Positions 8,063 to 17,475 are shown, numbered from the stretch's first letter. The stretch: 64,000 bases of DNA from Streptomyces sp. NBC_00341 (GCF_041435055.1 NZ_CP108002.1:1922001-1986000); one strand, 5' to 3'. A program made the numbers and translations. Notes: generated from the sequence alone by a model not told the origin.

Positions 8063-8821
8063 TCAGGCCGAGGCCTTGACGACGGACCAGCCGCCGTCCA
8101 CGAGCAGGCTCGATCCGGTGATGTAGGACGCTTCGTCGGCGGCGAGGAACGCGATGGCGGCGGCCGCCTCCCCGGGGGTGCCGAACCGGCCCGCGGCGGT
8201 CTCCGCGACGCTCTTGCGGCGGTCCTCCTCGCCCACCCGGTCCCAGGCCCCGGTGAGGATGGGTCCCGGCAGTACGGCGTTGACCCGCACCTCGGGCCCG
8301 TACTCCACCGCGAGCTGTCCGCACAGCGACAGCAGCGCGCCCTTGGACGCGGCGTAGGCGGGGTGTCCGGGGATGCCCTTGTGGGCGTGGACCGAGGAGG
8401 TGAGCACCACGGCGCCGCGCTGGGCGCGCAGGTCGGGCAGGACCGCCCGGAAGCCGAGGAAGGCTCCGGTGAGGTTGACCGACAGTTGGCGCTCCCAGGA
8501 GGCGACGGTCATCTCGTGGGCGGGGGTGACGTCGACCGTGTAGGCGTTGCTCACCAGGACGCCGACGGGTCCGAAGGTGTGCGCGGCGTCCACGGCGCGC
8601 TGCCAGTCGCCCTCGTCGGAGACGTCCGTGCGCACGAAGCGGGCCCGGCCGCCGGCGGCGCGGATGGATGCGGCGACGCTCTCGCCGGGGCCTTCCGAGA
8701 TGTCCGCGAGGATCACCGCGGCGCCCTCCGCGGCCAGCCTCTCCGCGGTGGCCGCGCCGATGCCGGAGGCGGCTCCGGTGACCACGGCCACCTTGTCTGC
8801 GAAGCGGGGGATTCCGTTCAT
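8063..8821 (-). CDS. Short-chain dehydrogenase/reductase, candidate D-galactose 1-dehydrogenase
   Basis: This classical SDR of 252 residues has the nucleotide-binding TGAASGIG near residue 15, the NAG-position replaced by SNAY, the catalytic Ser in TSSVH, YAASKGA as the Tyr/Lys pair near residue 156, and the C-terminal ITGSSLLVDGGW. It is the first gene of the galactonate operon, so it most probably oxidises the free hexose (galactose, possibly arabinose or fucose) to its lactone, feeding the SMP-30 lactonase. A different oxidation in the pathway cannot be excluded. Asp in ILADIS after the second strand suggests NAD preference. Confidence 0.88.
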   Translation of the reverse strand: MNGIPRFADKVAVVTGAASGIGAATAERLAAEGAAVILADISEGPGESVAASIRAAGGRARFVRTDVSDEGDWQRAVDAAHTFGPVGVLVSNAYTVDVTPAHEMTVASWERQLSVNLTGAFLGFRAVLPDLRAQRGAVVLTSSVHAHKGIPGHPAYAASKGALLSLCGQLAVEYGPEVRVNAVLPGPILTGAWDRVGEEDRRKSVAETAAGRFGTPGEAAAAIAFLAADEASYITGSSLLVDGGWSVVKASA

Positions 8822-8922
8822 GGTGCGGGTCGACTCCTCGGGTTCAGCGGTGCTGTCGTGACGGTGGGTCGAGCGCCGAGGCCGGGTTCGGCTGCTACAG
8901 AGTGACGGTACGAGTGATCCAC

Positions 8923-8928
8923 CGTCAA
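8923..8928 (-). promoter_or_regulatory. Possible -35 box (TTGACG) of the galactonate operon
   Basis: On the minus strand TTGACG is a good -35 match. The hexamer 17 nt downstream (TCACTC) is a poor -10, so this is only a candidate. It sits 2 nt downstream of the palindrome at 8931-8945. Confidence 0.4.
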
Positions 8929-8930
8929 GA

Positions 8931-8945
8931 TTAATTACTAATTAA
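8931..8945. promoter_or_regulatory. 15-bp palindrome, likely GntR/FCD operator
   Basis: TTAATTACTAATTAA is a perfect palindrome around a central base and is strikingly A/T-only in a GC-rich chromosome. It lies about 110 bp upstream of the first gene of the operon, whose second gene encodes a GntR/FCD regulator. FCD regulators bind short AT-rich palindromes of this kind; the pairing is inferred. Confidence 0.7.
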
Positions 8946-8980
8946 GTGAAAATCGGTTCAGCGGTGGCCGGGCACGGAAA

Positions 8981-9022
8981 CGGCGGAGGCCGGTCGGACA
9001 GGTGTCCGACCGGCCTCCGCCG
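8981..9022. terminator. Strong stem-loop terminator downstream of the small conserved gene
   Basis: A perfect 19-bp inverted repeat (8981-8999 and 9004-9022) with a 4-nt loop lies 20 nt past the stop of the minus-strand gene at 9042-9413. Confidence 0.85.
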
Positions 9023-9041
9023 CTCTGTCGTTCCGGCCGCC

Positions 9042-9413
9042 TCAGGCCTTGTTGGCCGGGCCGCCGATCTGCATGCCGGCCATCCGCGTCCACTCGTACG
9101 GACCGGTGCGCACCTTCGCGGCGAACTCGCCGTCGAAGGACTCGTGCATGGTGATCCCGGACTTCTGCGCCGCGCTCTCCGCGACCGCGTACGACGGGGC
9201 GACCAGATCGCCCCAGCCGCCGTCCTCGCCGACCAGGACGATGCGGGTGCCCATCTGCCCGATGTAGGCGAGCTGCCCCTCGGCGCCGCCGTGGGCCTTC
9301 GCGAACGCGCCGATCTGCTTGGCCAGCCGCGCCGCCCTGCGCTCCGCGCGCGCCGCCTGCCTGCCGTCCACCTGCTTGCCGTCCACCTGCTGGGTCTGCG
9401 CCGTCTCTGCCAT
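9042..9413 (-). CDS. Conserved small protein of unknown function
   Basis: The predicted protein has 123 residues: a charged, Ala/Arg/Gln-rich N-terminal third (QAARAERRAARLAKQIG) likely to be helical, then a compact part with GTRIVLVGEDGGWGDL and a C-terminal RMAGMQIGGPANKA. I do not recognise a catalytic motif, signal peptide or membrane segment. Codon use is typical for the genome. The start is ATG at 9413, with TAGCAT exactly 7 nt upstream and no ribosome-binding site, so its mRNA may be leaderless. It lies alone between two terminators. Confidence 0.75.
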   Translation of the reverse strand: MAETAQTQQVDGKQVDGRQAARAERRAARLAKQIGAFAKAHGGAEGQLAYIGQMGTRIVLVGEDGGWGDLVAPSYAVAESAAQKSGITMHESFDGEFAAKVRTGPYEWTRMAGMQIGGPANKA

Positions 9414-9426
9414 GGACAGGATGCTA
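9414..9426 (-). promoter_or_regulatory. -10 box (TAGCAT) with 7-nt spacing to the start codon
   Basis: TAGCAT at 9421-9426 on the minus strand is followed by 7 nt and the ATG at 9413, the pattern of a leaderless Streptomyces promoter. No clear -35 box is seen. Confidence 0.45.
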
Positions 9427-9447
9427 CCGACGGGTAAACCAACTGGC

Positions 9448-9489
9448 GACGGGCGGGGCGCGTGGCGTGGGCCACGTACCCCGCCCGTC
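9448..9489. terminator. Terminator downstream of ctaB
   Basis: The outer arms 9448-9458 and 9479-9489 pair perfectly over 11 bp, and the inner arms 9461-9466 and 9471-9476 over 6 bp, with a 2-nt internal mismatch and a GTGG loop. It lies 20 nt past the ctaB stop. Confidence 0.75.
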
Positions 9490-9509
9490 GGCGGAAGTCG
9501 AGGGGCGGA

Positions 9510-10457
9510 CTACCTCAGGAAGGGGTCCACCGCGACGGCGACGAACAGCAGCGACACATAGGTGATCGACCAGTGGAACAGCCGCATCTCCTTGAGCTTG
9601 GCTCCCGCCGCCCCGGCCTTGGCACGGTTCTGCAGTCCGTGCGCCTCCCAGAGCCAGAAGCCACCGGTGAGCAGGGCCACCGCCGTGTAGAACCAGCCGG
9701 TGTAACCCAGCGGGGTCAGCAGCAGCGAGACGACGACCATGACCCAGCTGTAGAGCACGATCTGGCGGGCGACCACCCGGTTGGTCGCGACGACCGGAAG
9801 CATCGGGACACCGACCCGCGCGTAGTCGTCCTTCACCTTCATGGAGAGCGGCCAGTAGTGCGGCGGCGTCCAGAAGAAGATGACGGCGAACAGGATCACC
9901 GCGGCCCAGGACATCGAGTTCGTCACGGCCGACCAGCCGATGAGGACCGGCATGCAGCCCGCGATGCCGCCCCAGACGATGTTCTGCGAGGTGCGGCGCT
10001 TCAGCAGCATCGTGTACACGACGACGTAGAAGAGCAGGGCCCCGAGCGACAGCGCCGCCGAGAGCCAGTTCACCAGCAGCCCGAACCAGACCGTCGAGAT
10101 CACCGCGAGGGCGATACCGAAGGCCAGGCACTCGCGCGGGCTCACCATGCCGGTGACCAGCGGTCGCTGCGACGTACGGTCCATCAACGCGTCGATATCG
10201 CGGTCGATGTACATGTTCAGTGCATTGGCACCGCCGGCGGACAGGTACCCGCCGATGGTGGTAGTGAGCACGAGCCACAGGTCGGGTACACCCTGAGCGG
10301 CCAGGAACATCACCGGAACAGTGGTGATCAGCAACAGCTCGATGATCCGAGGCTTGGTCAGTGCCACGAATGCCTTGACACGGGCCCCGAATGGGCGATG
10401 GCCCCCTGGGCTCGGAGTCAAGGCGACCCCTGCGGGTCGGGACTCGACGGCCGTCAC
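9510..10457 (-). CDS. ctaB: Protoheme IX farnesyltransferase (heme O synthase)
   Basis: CtaB transfers a farnesyl group to protoheme to make heme O, the substrate of CtaA, in the membrane. The 315-residue protein belongs to the UbiA prenyltransferase family: [14 protein letters not shown] starts the first helix, [18 protein letters not shown] is the Asp-rich prenyl-diphosphate/Mg site, and a second polar loop follows at [17 protein letters not shown]. About nine membrane helices are visible. I use GTG 10457 because it starts the conserved TAVESRPAG sequence and is preceded by AGGGG; a longer frame to 10550 adds 31 unlikely residues. It is divergent from tkt across a 441-bp gap. Confidence 0.95.
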   Translation of the reverse strand: MTAVESRPAGVALTPSPGGHRPFGARVKAFVALTKPRIIELLLITTVPVMFLAAQGVPDLWLVLTTTIGGYLSAGGANALNMYIDRDIDALMDRTSQRPLVTGMVSPRECLAFGIALAVISTVWFGLLVNWLSAALSLGALLFYVVVYTMLLKRRTSQNIVWGGIAGCMPVLIGWSAVTNSMSWAAVILFAVIFFWTPPHYWPLSMKVKDDYARVGVPMLPVVATNRVVARQIVLYSWVMVVVSLLLTPLGYTGWFYTAVALLTGGFWLWEAHGLQNRAKAGAAGAKLKEMRLFHWSITYVSLLFVAVAVDPFLR

Positions 10458-10898
10458 GCACACCCCTGACAGAGAAATCCCAGCAAGCTCCGGGCGTGAG
10501 GGCCCGGTGAAGACTTGCGCGAACCAGTCCACTGTAGACGTTGGGGACATGCCGTTCTTCGCGGGGGTGGGGTCGTGTTGATGTGGCGCGGGGAGCCGTT
10601 GCGGCGGCTACCCGAAGGGGCTCGCTCATCCGGGTGACGCGCCGGGTTTTCCGGCCGCTCCCCGCACTCGCTCAGGGGTGTTCCGGCACGCTCTTCGGAG
10701 TGCCTCAGGAGTGGGTCCCCGCGCTCATCGGAGAGGCGCATCGGTGAGCCCGCGCGCTCATACGGGAGGCGAATCCGGCGGGCCGCCCGCACCCTGGGAT
10801 TAGCCGGAAACAGCGGGTGGCGACGGGGGTAGGCTCGACAACGCCCGGTGCGGTCACAGCCACCGGTTTACAACAGTGGAGAGGAGCCCTGACTCAGG
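10458..10898. other. Divergent ctaB/tkt intergenic region
   Basis: The 441-bp gap holds the ctaB and tkt promoters and a block of 33-bp degenerate tandem repeats (10624-10788). A possible -10 box TAGGCT for tkt lies at 10830-10835, about 64 nt before its start. Short frames on both strands here have no recognisable product. Confidence 0.6.
10624..10788 (+). repeat. Five 33-bp degenerate tandem repeats upstream of tkt
   Basis: Units of exactly 33 bp start at 10624, 10657, 10690, 10723 and 10756. Each begins GCTC, and three begin GCTCAT. The bodies are diverged but share C-rich and CGGAG/CAGG stretches. Read on the minus strand, the period appears as an 11-residue pattern starting with Glu-Arg (ERAGSP, ERGDP, ERAGTP, ERPENP, ERAPSG). 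Confidence 0.75.
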
Positions 10899-12986
10899 GT
10901 GAGCACCAAGCCGACCACCACAGACCTCCAGTGGACCGAATTGGACCAGCGGGCCGTGGACACCGTCCGCGTCCTCGCCGCGGACGCCGTACAGAAGGTC
11001 GGAAACGGCCACCCGGGTACGGCCATGAGCCTGGCTCCCGCCGCGTACACCCTCTTCCAGAAGGTGATGCGGCACGACCCCGCCGACGCGGAGTGGACCG
11101 GCCGCGACCGGTTCGTGCTCTCGGTGGGCCACAGCAGCCTGACCCTCTACATCCAGCTCTACCTGGCCGGCTACGGCCTGGAGCTGGAGGATCTCGAAGC
11201 CTTCCGCACCTGGGGCTCGAAGACCCCGGGGCACCCGGAGTACGGCCACACCACCGGCGTCGAGACGACCACCGGCCCGCTGGGACAGGGTGTCGCCAAC
11301 GCCGTGGGCATGGCCATGGCCGCCCGCTACGAGCGCGGACTGTTCGACCCGGACGCGGCCCCCGGCACCTCGCCGTTCGACCACATGATCTGGGCCGTCG
11401 CCGGTGACGGCTGCCTCCAGGAGGGCATCTCCGCGGAGGCGTCCTCGCTGGCCGGGCACCAGAAGCTGGGCAACCTGGTCCTCCTGTGGGACGACAACCA
11501 CATCTCCATCGAGGGCGACACGGAGACCGCGGTCTCCGAGGACACCCTCAAGCGCTACGAGGCGTACGGCTGGCACGTCCAGCGTGTCGCGCAGCTGCCC
11601 AGCGGCGACCTGGACCCCGCGGGTCTGTACAAGGCGCTCCAGGCCGCCAAGGCCGAGACCACGCGCCCGTCGTTCATCGCGGCCCGCTCGATCATCGCCT
11701 GGCCCGCCCCGAACGCCCAGAACACCGAGGCCGCGCACGGCTCGGCGCTCGGCGCCGACGAGGTCGCCGCGACCAAGACGGTCCTCGGATTCGACCCGGA
11801 GAAGTCCTTCCAGGTCGCCGCCGAGGTCATCGCGCACACCCGTGAGGCGCTGGACCGCGGCCGTGAGACCAGGACCGCGTGGGAGAAGACCTTCGCCGCG
11901 TGGCGCACCGCCAACCCGGAGCGCGCCGCCGAGTTCGACCGCATCCGCGCGGGCGAGCTGCCCAAGGGCTGGGAGGACAAGCTCCCGGTCTTCGAGCCCG
12001 GCAACGGCGTCGCCACCCGCGCGGCCTCCGGCAAGGTGCTCCAGGCGCTCGGCGAGATCGTGCCCGAGCTGTGGGGCGGCTCCGCCGACCTCGCGGGCTC
12101 GAACAACACCACGATCGACAAGACGTCGTCGTTCCTCCCGGCGGGCAACCCGCTGCCGGGCGCGGACCCGTACGGCCGCACGGTCCACTTCGGCATCCGC
12201 GAGCACGCCATGGCGGCCGCCATGAACGGCATCGCGCTGCACGGCAACACCCGCATCTACGGCGGCACCTTCCTGGTGTTCTCCGACTACATGCGCAACG
12301 CCGTACGGCTCTCCGCGCTGATGCACGCGCCGGTGACCTACGTGTGGACGCACGACTCGATCGGTCTCGGCGAGGACGGCCCGACCCACCAGCCGGTGGA
12401 GCACCTGGCCTCCCTGCGCGCGATCCCGGGCCTGAACGTCGTCCGCCCGGCGGACGCCAACGAGACCTCCATCGCCTGGCGCGAGGTCCTGCGCCGCTAC
12501 ACCAAGGTGTTCGGCAAGGGCGCACCGCACGGTCTGGCGCTGACCCGCCAGGGCGTGCCGACGTACGAGGCGAACGAGAACGCGGCCAAGGGCGGCTACG
12601 TCCTGTTCGAGGCCGAGGGAGGCGACGCGGAGGTCCTCCTCATCGGCACCGGTTCCGAGGTCCAGCTCGCCGTCGGGGCGCGCGAGGAGCTGCAGGCGGC
12701 CGGCATTCCGACCCGGGTGGTCTCGATGCCGTGTGTCGAGTGGTTCGAGGAGCAGGACCAGGCGTACAAGGACAGCGTCCTGCCGCCGTCCGTGAAGGCG
12801 CGTGTCGCCGTCGAGGCGGGCATCGCACTGACCTGGTACCGGTACGTCGGGGACGCGGGCCGGATCGTCTCGCTGGAGCACTTCGGTGCCTCGGCCGACG
12901 CGAAGGTCCTGTTCCGCGAGTTCGGCTTCACCGCCGAGCACGTCGCCGCCGCCGCCCGGGAATCTCTCGCGGCCGCCGCGCGCTGA
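10899..12986 (+). CDS. tkt: Transketolase
   Basis: Thiamine-diphosphate enzyme (695 residues) that moves two-carbon ketol units between sugar phosphates in the non-oxidative pentose phosphate pathway. Seen are [13 protein letters not shown] near residue 30, the ThDP/Mg motif [10 protein letters not shown] with the distal Asn in DDNHISIEG, the Glu/Phe proton-relay part around [10 protein letters not shown], and the second-domain [16 protein letters not shown]. The start is GTG at 10899 after GGAGAGGAGC. It heads the operon tkt-tal-zwf-opcA-pgl, a standard actinobacterial arrangement. Length is normal for the family. Confidence 0.98.
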   Translation: MSTKPTTTDLQWTELDQRAVDTVRVLAADAVQKVGNGHPGTAMSLAPAAYTLFQKVMRHDPADAEWTGRDRFVLSVGHSSLTLYIQLYLAGYGLELEDLEAFRTWGSKTPGHPEYGHTTGVETTTGPLGQGVANAVGMAMAARYERGLFDPDAAPGTSPFDHMIWAVAGDGCLQEGISAEASSLAGHQKLGNLVLLWDDNHISIEGDTETAVSEDTLKRYEAYGWHVQRVAQLPSGDLDPAGLYKALQAAKAETTRPSFIAARSIIAWPAPNAQNTEAAHGSALGADEVAATKTVLGFDPEKSFQVAAEVIAHTREALDRGRETRTAWEKTFAAWRTANPERAAEFDRIRAGELPKGWEDKLPVFEPGNGVATRAASGKVLQALGEIVPELWGGSADLAGSNNTTIDKTSSFLPAGNPLPGADPYGRTVHFGIREHAMAAAMNGIALHGNTRIYGGTFLVFSDYMRNAVRLSALMHAPVTYVWTHDSIGLGEDGPTHQPVEHLASLRAIPGLNVVRPADANETSIAWREVLRRYTKVFGKGAPHGLALTRQGVPTYEANENAAKGGYVLFEAEGGDAEVLLIGTGSEVQLAVGAREELQAAGIPTRVVSMPCVEWFEEQDQAYKDSVLPPSVKARVAVEAGIALTWYRYVGDAGRIVSLEHFGASADAKVLFREFGFTAEHVAAAARESLAAAAR

Positions 12987-13020
12987 CGCCGTTATACGAC
13001 TAGTAGGAGATGCAATTCTC

Positions 13021-14139
13021 ATGACAGACGCACTCAAGCGCCTCTCCGACGAGGGCGTGGCGATCTGGCTCGACGACCTCTCGCGCAAGCGGATCACCTC
13101 GGGCAACCTGGCCGAGCTGATCGACCAGAGCCACGTCGTGGGTGTCACGACCAACCCGTCGATCTTCCAGAAGGCGATCTCCTCGGGCGACGGTTACGAG
13201 CAGCAGCTCACCGACCTCGCGGCCCGCAAGGTGACCGTCGAGGAAGCCCTCCGCATGATCACGACGGCCGACGTCCGCGACGCCGCCGACATCCTGCGCC
13301 CGGTCTTCGACGCGACGGGCGGCCAGGACGGCCGGGTCTCCATCGAGGTCGACCCGCGACTGGCGCACAACACCCTGGCGACGGTCGCGGAGGCCAAGCA
13401 GCTCGCCTGGCTGGTGGACCGGCCGAACACGCTCATCAAGATCCCGGCGACCAAGGCCGGTCTGCCCGCGATCACCGAGACCATCGGCCGCGGCATCAGC
13501 GTCAACGTCACGCTGATCTTCTCGCTGGAGCGCTACCGCGAGGTCATGGACGCCTACCTGGCGGGCCTGGAGAAGGCGAAGGCCGCGGGCCTGGACCTCT
13601 CCAAGATCCACTCGGTGGCCTCCTTCTTCGTGTCCCGGGTGGACACCGAGATCGACAAGCGGCTCGACGCGATCGGCGGCGACGCGGCGAAGGCCGCCAA
13701 GGGCAAGTCCGCCCTGGCCAACGCGCGCCTGGCCTACGAGGCGTACGAGGAGGTCTTCGGCGGCGAGCGCTGGGCCGCCCTCGACAAGGCGCAGGCCAAT
13801 AAGCAGCGTCCGCTGTGGGCCTCCACCGGCGTCAAGGACCCGTCCCTCAAGGACACCCTGTACGTCGACGACCTCGTCGCGCCGAACACCGTCAACACCA
13901 TGCCGGAGGCGACTCTGGACGCGGTGGCCGATCATGGCGAGATCACCGGCGACACCGTCTCCGGTGGCTACGGCCAGGCCCGTGCCGACCTCGACGCGAT
14001 CAAGGAGCTCGGGGTCAGCTACGACGACGTCGTCCAGGTCCTTGAGGACGAGGGCGTCGACAAGTTCGAGACGGCCTGGAACGACCTGCTCAACTCGACA
14101 GAGGCGGAACTCAAGCGCCTCGCCCCTTCGGAGGGCTGA
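13021..14139 (+). CDS. tal: Transaldolase
   Basis: Transfers a three-carbon dihydroxyacetone unit from sedoheptulose 7-phosphate to glyceraldehyde 3-phosphate. The 372-residue protein is of the longer actinobacterial type: [14 protein letters not shown] near residue 41 and the Schiff-base lysine in [10 protein letters not shown] at about residue 140, followed by [15 protein letters not shown] and [13 protein letters not shown] at 13021 has AGGAGA upstream. It lies 34 nt after tkt and 5 nt before zwf in the pentose-phosphate operon. Confidence 0.97.
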   Translation: MTDALKRLSDEGVAIWLDDLSRKRITSGNLAELIDQSHVVGVTTNPSIFQKAISSGDGYEQQLTDLAARKVTVEEALRMITTADVRDAADILRPVFDATGGQDGRVSIEVDPRLAHNTLATVAEAKQLAWLVDRPNTLIKIPATKAGLPAITETIGRGISVNVTLIFSLERYREVMDAYLAGLEKAKAAGLDLSKIHSVASFFVSRVDTEIDKRLDAIGGDAAKAAKGKSALANARLAYEAYEEVFGGERWAALDKAQANKQRPLWASTGVKDPSLKDTLYVDDLVAPNTVNTMPEATLDAVADHGEITGDTVSGGYGQARADLDAIKELGVSYDDVVQVLEDEGVDKFETAWNDLLNSTEAELKRLAPSEG

Positions 14140-14144
14140 CCACT

Positions 14145-15677
14145 TTGTCTGGTGTTCCCGGAGCCAACCCGCTCCGTGACGCCCAGGACCGACGGCTCCC
14201 GCGCATCGCGGGGCCGTCGGGCCTGGTCATCTTTGGCGTCACGGGCGATTTGTCCCGTAAAAAGCTGATGCCCGCCATCTACGACCTGGCCAACCGCGGC
14301 CTGCTGCCACCGGGCTTCTCGCTCATCGGTTTCGCGCGCCGCGACTGGGAGGACGAGGACTTCGCCCAGGTCGTCCACGACGCAGTCAAGGAGCATTCCC
14401 GCACGCCCTTCCGCGAAGAGGTCTGGCAGCAGCTCAGCCAGGGCATGCGCTTCGTCCAGGGCAACTTCGACGACGACGTCGCCTTCGAGACCCTCAGGGC
14501 CACGATCGAGGAGCTCGACAAGGCACAGGGAACGGGCGGCAACTTCGCCTTCTACCTGTCCGTGCCGCCGAAGTTCTTCCCCAAGGTCGTCCAGCAGCTC
14601 AAGAAGCACGGGCTCGCCGACCAGAGCGAGGGTTCCTGGCGCCGGGCCGTCATCGAGAAGCCCTTCGGCCACGACCTGAAGAGCGCGCAGGAGCTCAACC
14701 AGCTCGTGCACGACGTCTTCCCGCCGAACGAGGTCTTCCGGATCGACCACTACCTCGGCAAGGAGACGGTCCAGAACATCCTGGCGCTGCGCTTCGCCAA
14801 CACCATGTGGGAGCCGATCTGGAACAGGTCGTACGTCGACCACGTCCAGATCACGATGGCCGAGGACATCGGCATCGGCGGCCGGGCCGGCTACTACGAC
14901 GGCATCGGCGCCGCCCGTGACGTCATCCAGAACCACCTGCTCCAGCTGCTGGCCCTGACCGCGATGGAGGAGCCCGGCTCCTTCCACCCCAAGGCCCTGG
15001 TCGCGGAGAAGCTCAAGGTGCTCACGGCGGTGGAGCTGCCGGAGGACCTCGGCAAGCACACGGTGCGCGGCCAGTACACGCACGCGTGGCAGGGCGGCCA
15101 GGAGGTGCCCGGCTACCTGGAGGAAGAGGGAATCGACCCCAAGTCGAAGACCGACACCTTCGCCGCGGTGAAGCTGACGATCAACAACCGCCGCTGGGCG
15201 GGCGTGCCGTTCTATCTCCGTACCGGAAAGCGGCTCGGCCGCCGCGTCACGGAGATCGCGATCGTCTTCAAGCGCGCCCCGTACCTGCCCTTCGAGTCCG
15301 GGGCCACCGAGGAGCTGGGCAGCAACGCCCTGGTCATCCGGGTGCAGCCGGACGAGGGCGTCACCGTGCGGTTCGGCTCCAAGGTGCCCGGCACCTCGAT
15401 GGAGGTACGGGACGTCACGATGGACTTCGCCTACGGCGAGTCCTTCACAGAGTCCAGCCCGGAGGCGTACGAGCGGCTCATCCTCGATGTCCTGCTCGGC
15501 GACGCCAACCTCTTCCCGCGCCACCAGGAGGTCGAGCTCTCCTGGAACATCCTGGATCCGATCGAGGAGTACTGGGACAAGCACGGCAAGCCGGCGCAGT
15601 ACCCGGCCGGAACCTGGGGCCCGTCCGAGGCGGACGACATGCTCGCACGAGACGGACGGAGCTGGCGGCGGCCATGA
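14145..15677 (+). CDS. zwf: Glucose-6-phosphate 1-dehydrogenase
   Basis: Oxidises glucose 6-phosphate to 6-phosphogluconolactone with NADP+, the entry into the oxidative pentose phosphate pathway. The 510-residue protein has the dinucleotide motif FGVTGDLSRKKLMP near residue 30, the substrate motif RIDHYLGKE with catalytic His near residue 201, and the usual FYLRTGKRL. It starts with TTG at 14145, five bases after the tal stop; no in-frame ATG or GTG close by fits better. The gene is followed by opcA, whose product activates this enzyme. Confidence 0.97.
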   Translation: MSGVPGANPLRDAQDRRLPRIAGPSGLVIFGVTGDLSRKKLMPAIYDLANRGLLPPGFSLIGFARRDWEDEDFAQVVHDAVKEHSRTPFREEVWQQLSQGMRFVQGNFDDDVAFETLRATIEELDKAQGTGGNFAFYLSVPPKFFPKVVQQLKKHGLADQSEGSWRRAVIEKPFGHDLKSAQELNQLVHDVFPPNEVFRIDHYLGKETVQNILALRFANTMWEPIWNRSYVDHVQITMAEDIGIGGRAGYYDGIGAARDVIQNHLLQLLALTAMEEPGSFHPKALVAEKLKVLTAVELPEDLGKHTVRGQYTHAWQGGQEVPGYLEEEGIDPKSKTDTFAAVKLTINNRRWAGVPFYLRTGKRLGRRVTEIAIVFKRAPYLPFESGATEELGSNALVIRVQPDEGVTVRFGSKVPGTSMEVRDVTMDFAYGESFTESSPEAYERLILDVLLGDANLFPRHQEVELSWNILDPIEEYWDKHGKPAQYPAGTWGPSEADDMLARDGRSWRRP

Positions 15678-16693
15678 AGATCGATCTCACGGAAACCACG
15701 TCCAGCAAGATCAATCAGGCCCTGGTGTCGGCTCGCCGCGCGGTCGGCGCCCCGGCCATCGGGATGGTGCTCACCCTCGTCATCGTCACCGACGAGGAGA
15801 ACGCCTACGACGCGCTGAAGGCGGCGAGCGACTCCTCGCGGGAGCACCCCTCGCGGATCATCGCCGTGATCAAGCGGGTCAGCCGTTCGCCGCGCGCCCG
15901 CCGTGACGCGCGGCTCGACGCCGAGGTCCGGGTCGGTTCCGACTCGGGCTCCGGCGAGACCGTCGTGCTGCGTCTGCACGGTGAGCTGGCCAACCACGCC
16001 CAGTCGGTCGTCCTGCCGCTGCTGCTGCCGGACGCCCCGGTGGTGCTGTGGTGGCCCCAGGACGCCCCCGCGGACCCGGCCAAGGACGCGCTGGGCGCCC
16101 TCGCCCAGCGGCGTATCACCGACACCTACTCGGCCGAGCACCCGATCGACGGGCTGGCGGTGCGCGCGGCGACGTATCAGCCCGGTGACACGGACCTGGC
16201 CTGGACCCGCATCACGCCTTGGCGCTCGATGCTGGCGGCGGCGCTCGACCAGCAGCCGGCGGAGGTCATCTCCGCCACGGTCGAGGGCGAGTCCGACAAC
16301 CCGAGCTGTGAACTGCTGGCCATGTGGCTGGCGGACCGGCTCGGGGTGCCGGTGCAGCGCACCACGTCCGACGGCCCCGGCCTGACGGCCGTCCGGATGA
16401 CGACGAAGAGCGGCGACATCGTCCTGGACCGGGCCGACGGCTCGCTCGCCACGCTCTGCATGGTGGGCCAGCCCGACCGCGCGGTGGCGCTGAAGCGCCG
16501 GGAGACGGCGGAACTCCTCGCGGAGGAGCTGCGGCGCCTGGACCCGGACAACATCTACGAGTCCACGGTGAAGTTCGGCGTGGAGCGTCTCGAAAAGGTG
16601 GCGGAGTCGGTGACGGCGAAGAAGGCCGCCCCGTCCGAGGCACCCGCCGCCGCGAAGAAGGCCGCACCGGCGAAGAAGGCGGCGGCCAAGTGA
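15674..16693 (+). CDS. opcA: Glucose-6-phosphate dehydrogenase assembly protein OpcA
   Basis: OpcA is an actinobacterial/cyanobacterial protein that binds and activates Zwf and is expected to act in the cytoplasm beside it. The 339-residue sequence opens MKIDLTETTSSKINQAL, contains VLWWPQDAP near residue 118 and PWRSMLAAALDQQP, and ends in a Lys/Ala-rich tail of about 25 residues (AKKAA-type repeats). Its ATG overlaps the zwf stop by 4 nt. The basic tail is not needed for the family definition and resembles those on UvrA in this window and on histone-like proteins; its role is unknown. Confidence 0.95.
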   Translation: MKIDLTETTSSKINQALVSARRAVGAPAIGMVLTLVIVTDEENAYDALKAASDSSREHPSRIIAVIKRVSRSPRARRDARLDAEVRVGSDSGSGETVVLRLHGELANHAQSVVLPLLLPDAPVVLWWPQDAPADPAKDALGALAQRRITDTYSAEHPIDGLAVRAATYQPGDTDLAWTRITPWRSMLAAALDQQPAEVISATVEGESDNPSCELLAMWLADRLGVPVQRTTSDGPGLTAVRMTTKSGDIVLDRADGSLATLCMVGQPDRAVALKRRETAELLAEELRRLDPDNIYESTVKFGVERLEKVAESVTAKKAAPSEAPAAAKKAAPAKKAAAK

Positions 16694-17475
16694 CCGTCGT
16701 CCCCCAGCTCGTCGTGCACCGCGACAAGGAGCTGATGGCACAGGCCGCGGCGGCCCGGCTGATCACGAAGATCGTGGACGCCCAGGCCGCACGCGGTCAC
16801 GCCTCCGTGGTGCTCACCGGCGGGCGCAACGGCAACGGCCTGCTGGCCGCGCTCGCCGGGGCGCCCGCCCGGGACGCGGTCGACTGGTCGCGGCTCGACC
16901 TGTGGTGGGGCGACGAGCGGTTCCTGCCGGAGGGCGATCCGGAGCGCAATGTCACGCAGGCCCGCGAGGCCCTGCTGGACTCGGTGGAGCTGGACCCGTC
17001 CCGGGTGCACGCGATGCCCGCGTCCGACGGTCCGCACGGCGGGGACGTCGAGGCCGCGGCGGCGGCGTACGCCGCCGAGCTGGCGGCGGCGGCCGGTCCG
17101 GAGGACCACGGTCCGGTGCCGGTGTTCGACGTGCTGATGCTGGGCGTCGGCCCGGACACGCACGTCGCCTCGCTGTTCCCGGAGCTGCCCGCGGTACGGG
17201 AGACCGAGCGCACCGTCGTCGGTGTGCACGGGGCGCCCAAGCCGCCGCCCGTGCGGGTCACGCTCACGCTGCCCGCCATCCGGGCGGCCCGCGAGGTGTG
17301 GCTGCTCGCGGCGGGCGAGGACAAGGCGGAGGCCGCGGCCATCGCCCTGTCCGGCGCCGGTGAGATCCAGGCCCCGGCGGCGGGCGCCTACGGGCGCGGC
17401 CGCACCCTGTGGCTGCTGGACGCGGCGGCGGCATCCCAGCTGCCGCGCGCCCTCTACCCGCCGGCCTCCGCCTGA
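16690..17475 (+). CDS. pgl: 6-phosphogluconolactonase
   Basis: Hydrolyses 6-phosphogluconolactone to 6-phosphogluconate (DevB/SOL type, 261 residues). Visible motifs are VVLTGGRNGNGLLAAL near residue 38, WWGDERFLPEGDPERN near residue 73 and MLGVGPDTHVASLFP near residue 151, the last with the catalytic His region. The GTG at 16690 overlaps the opcA stop (GTGA), which sets the start. It closes the pentose-phosphate operon; a strong terminator follows at 17497. Confidence 0.95.
   Translation: MTVVPQLVVHRDKELMAQAAAARLITKIVDAQAARGHASVVLTGGRNGNGLLAALAGAPARDAVDWSRLDLWWGDERFLPEGDPERNVTQAREALLDSVELDPSRVHAMPASDGPHGGDVEAAAAAYAAELAAAAGPEDHGPVPVFDVLMLGVGPDTHVASLFPELPAVRETERTVVGVHGAPKPPPVRVTLTLPAIRAAREVWLLAAGEDKAEAAAIALSGAGEIQAPAAGAYGRGRTLWLLDAAAASQLPRALYPPASA

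Noticed and set aside
10854..13154. A 766-codon frame antisense to tkt, and other long antisense frames (512-2527, 14019-15584, 54313-56721).
   Set aside because: All lie exactly opposite well-identified genes and lack ribosome-binding sites and domain motifs.
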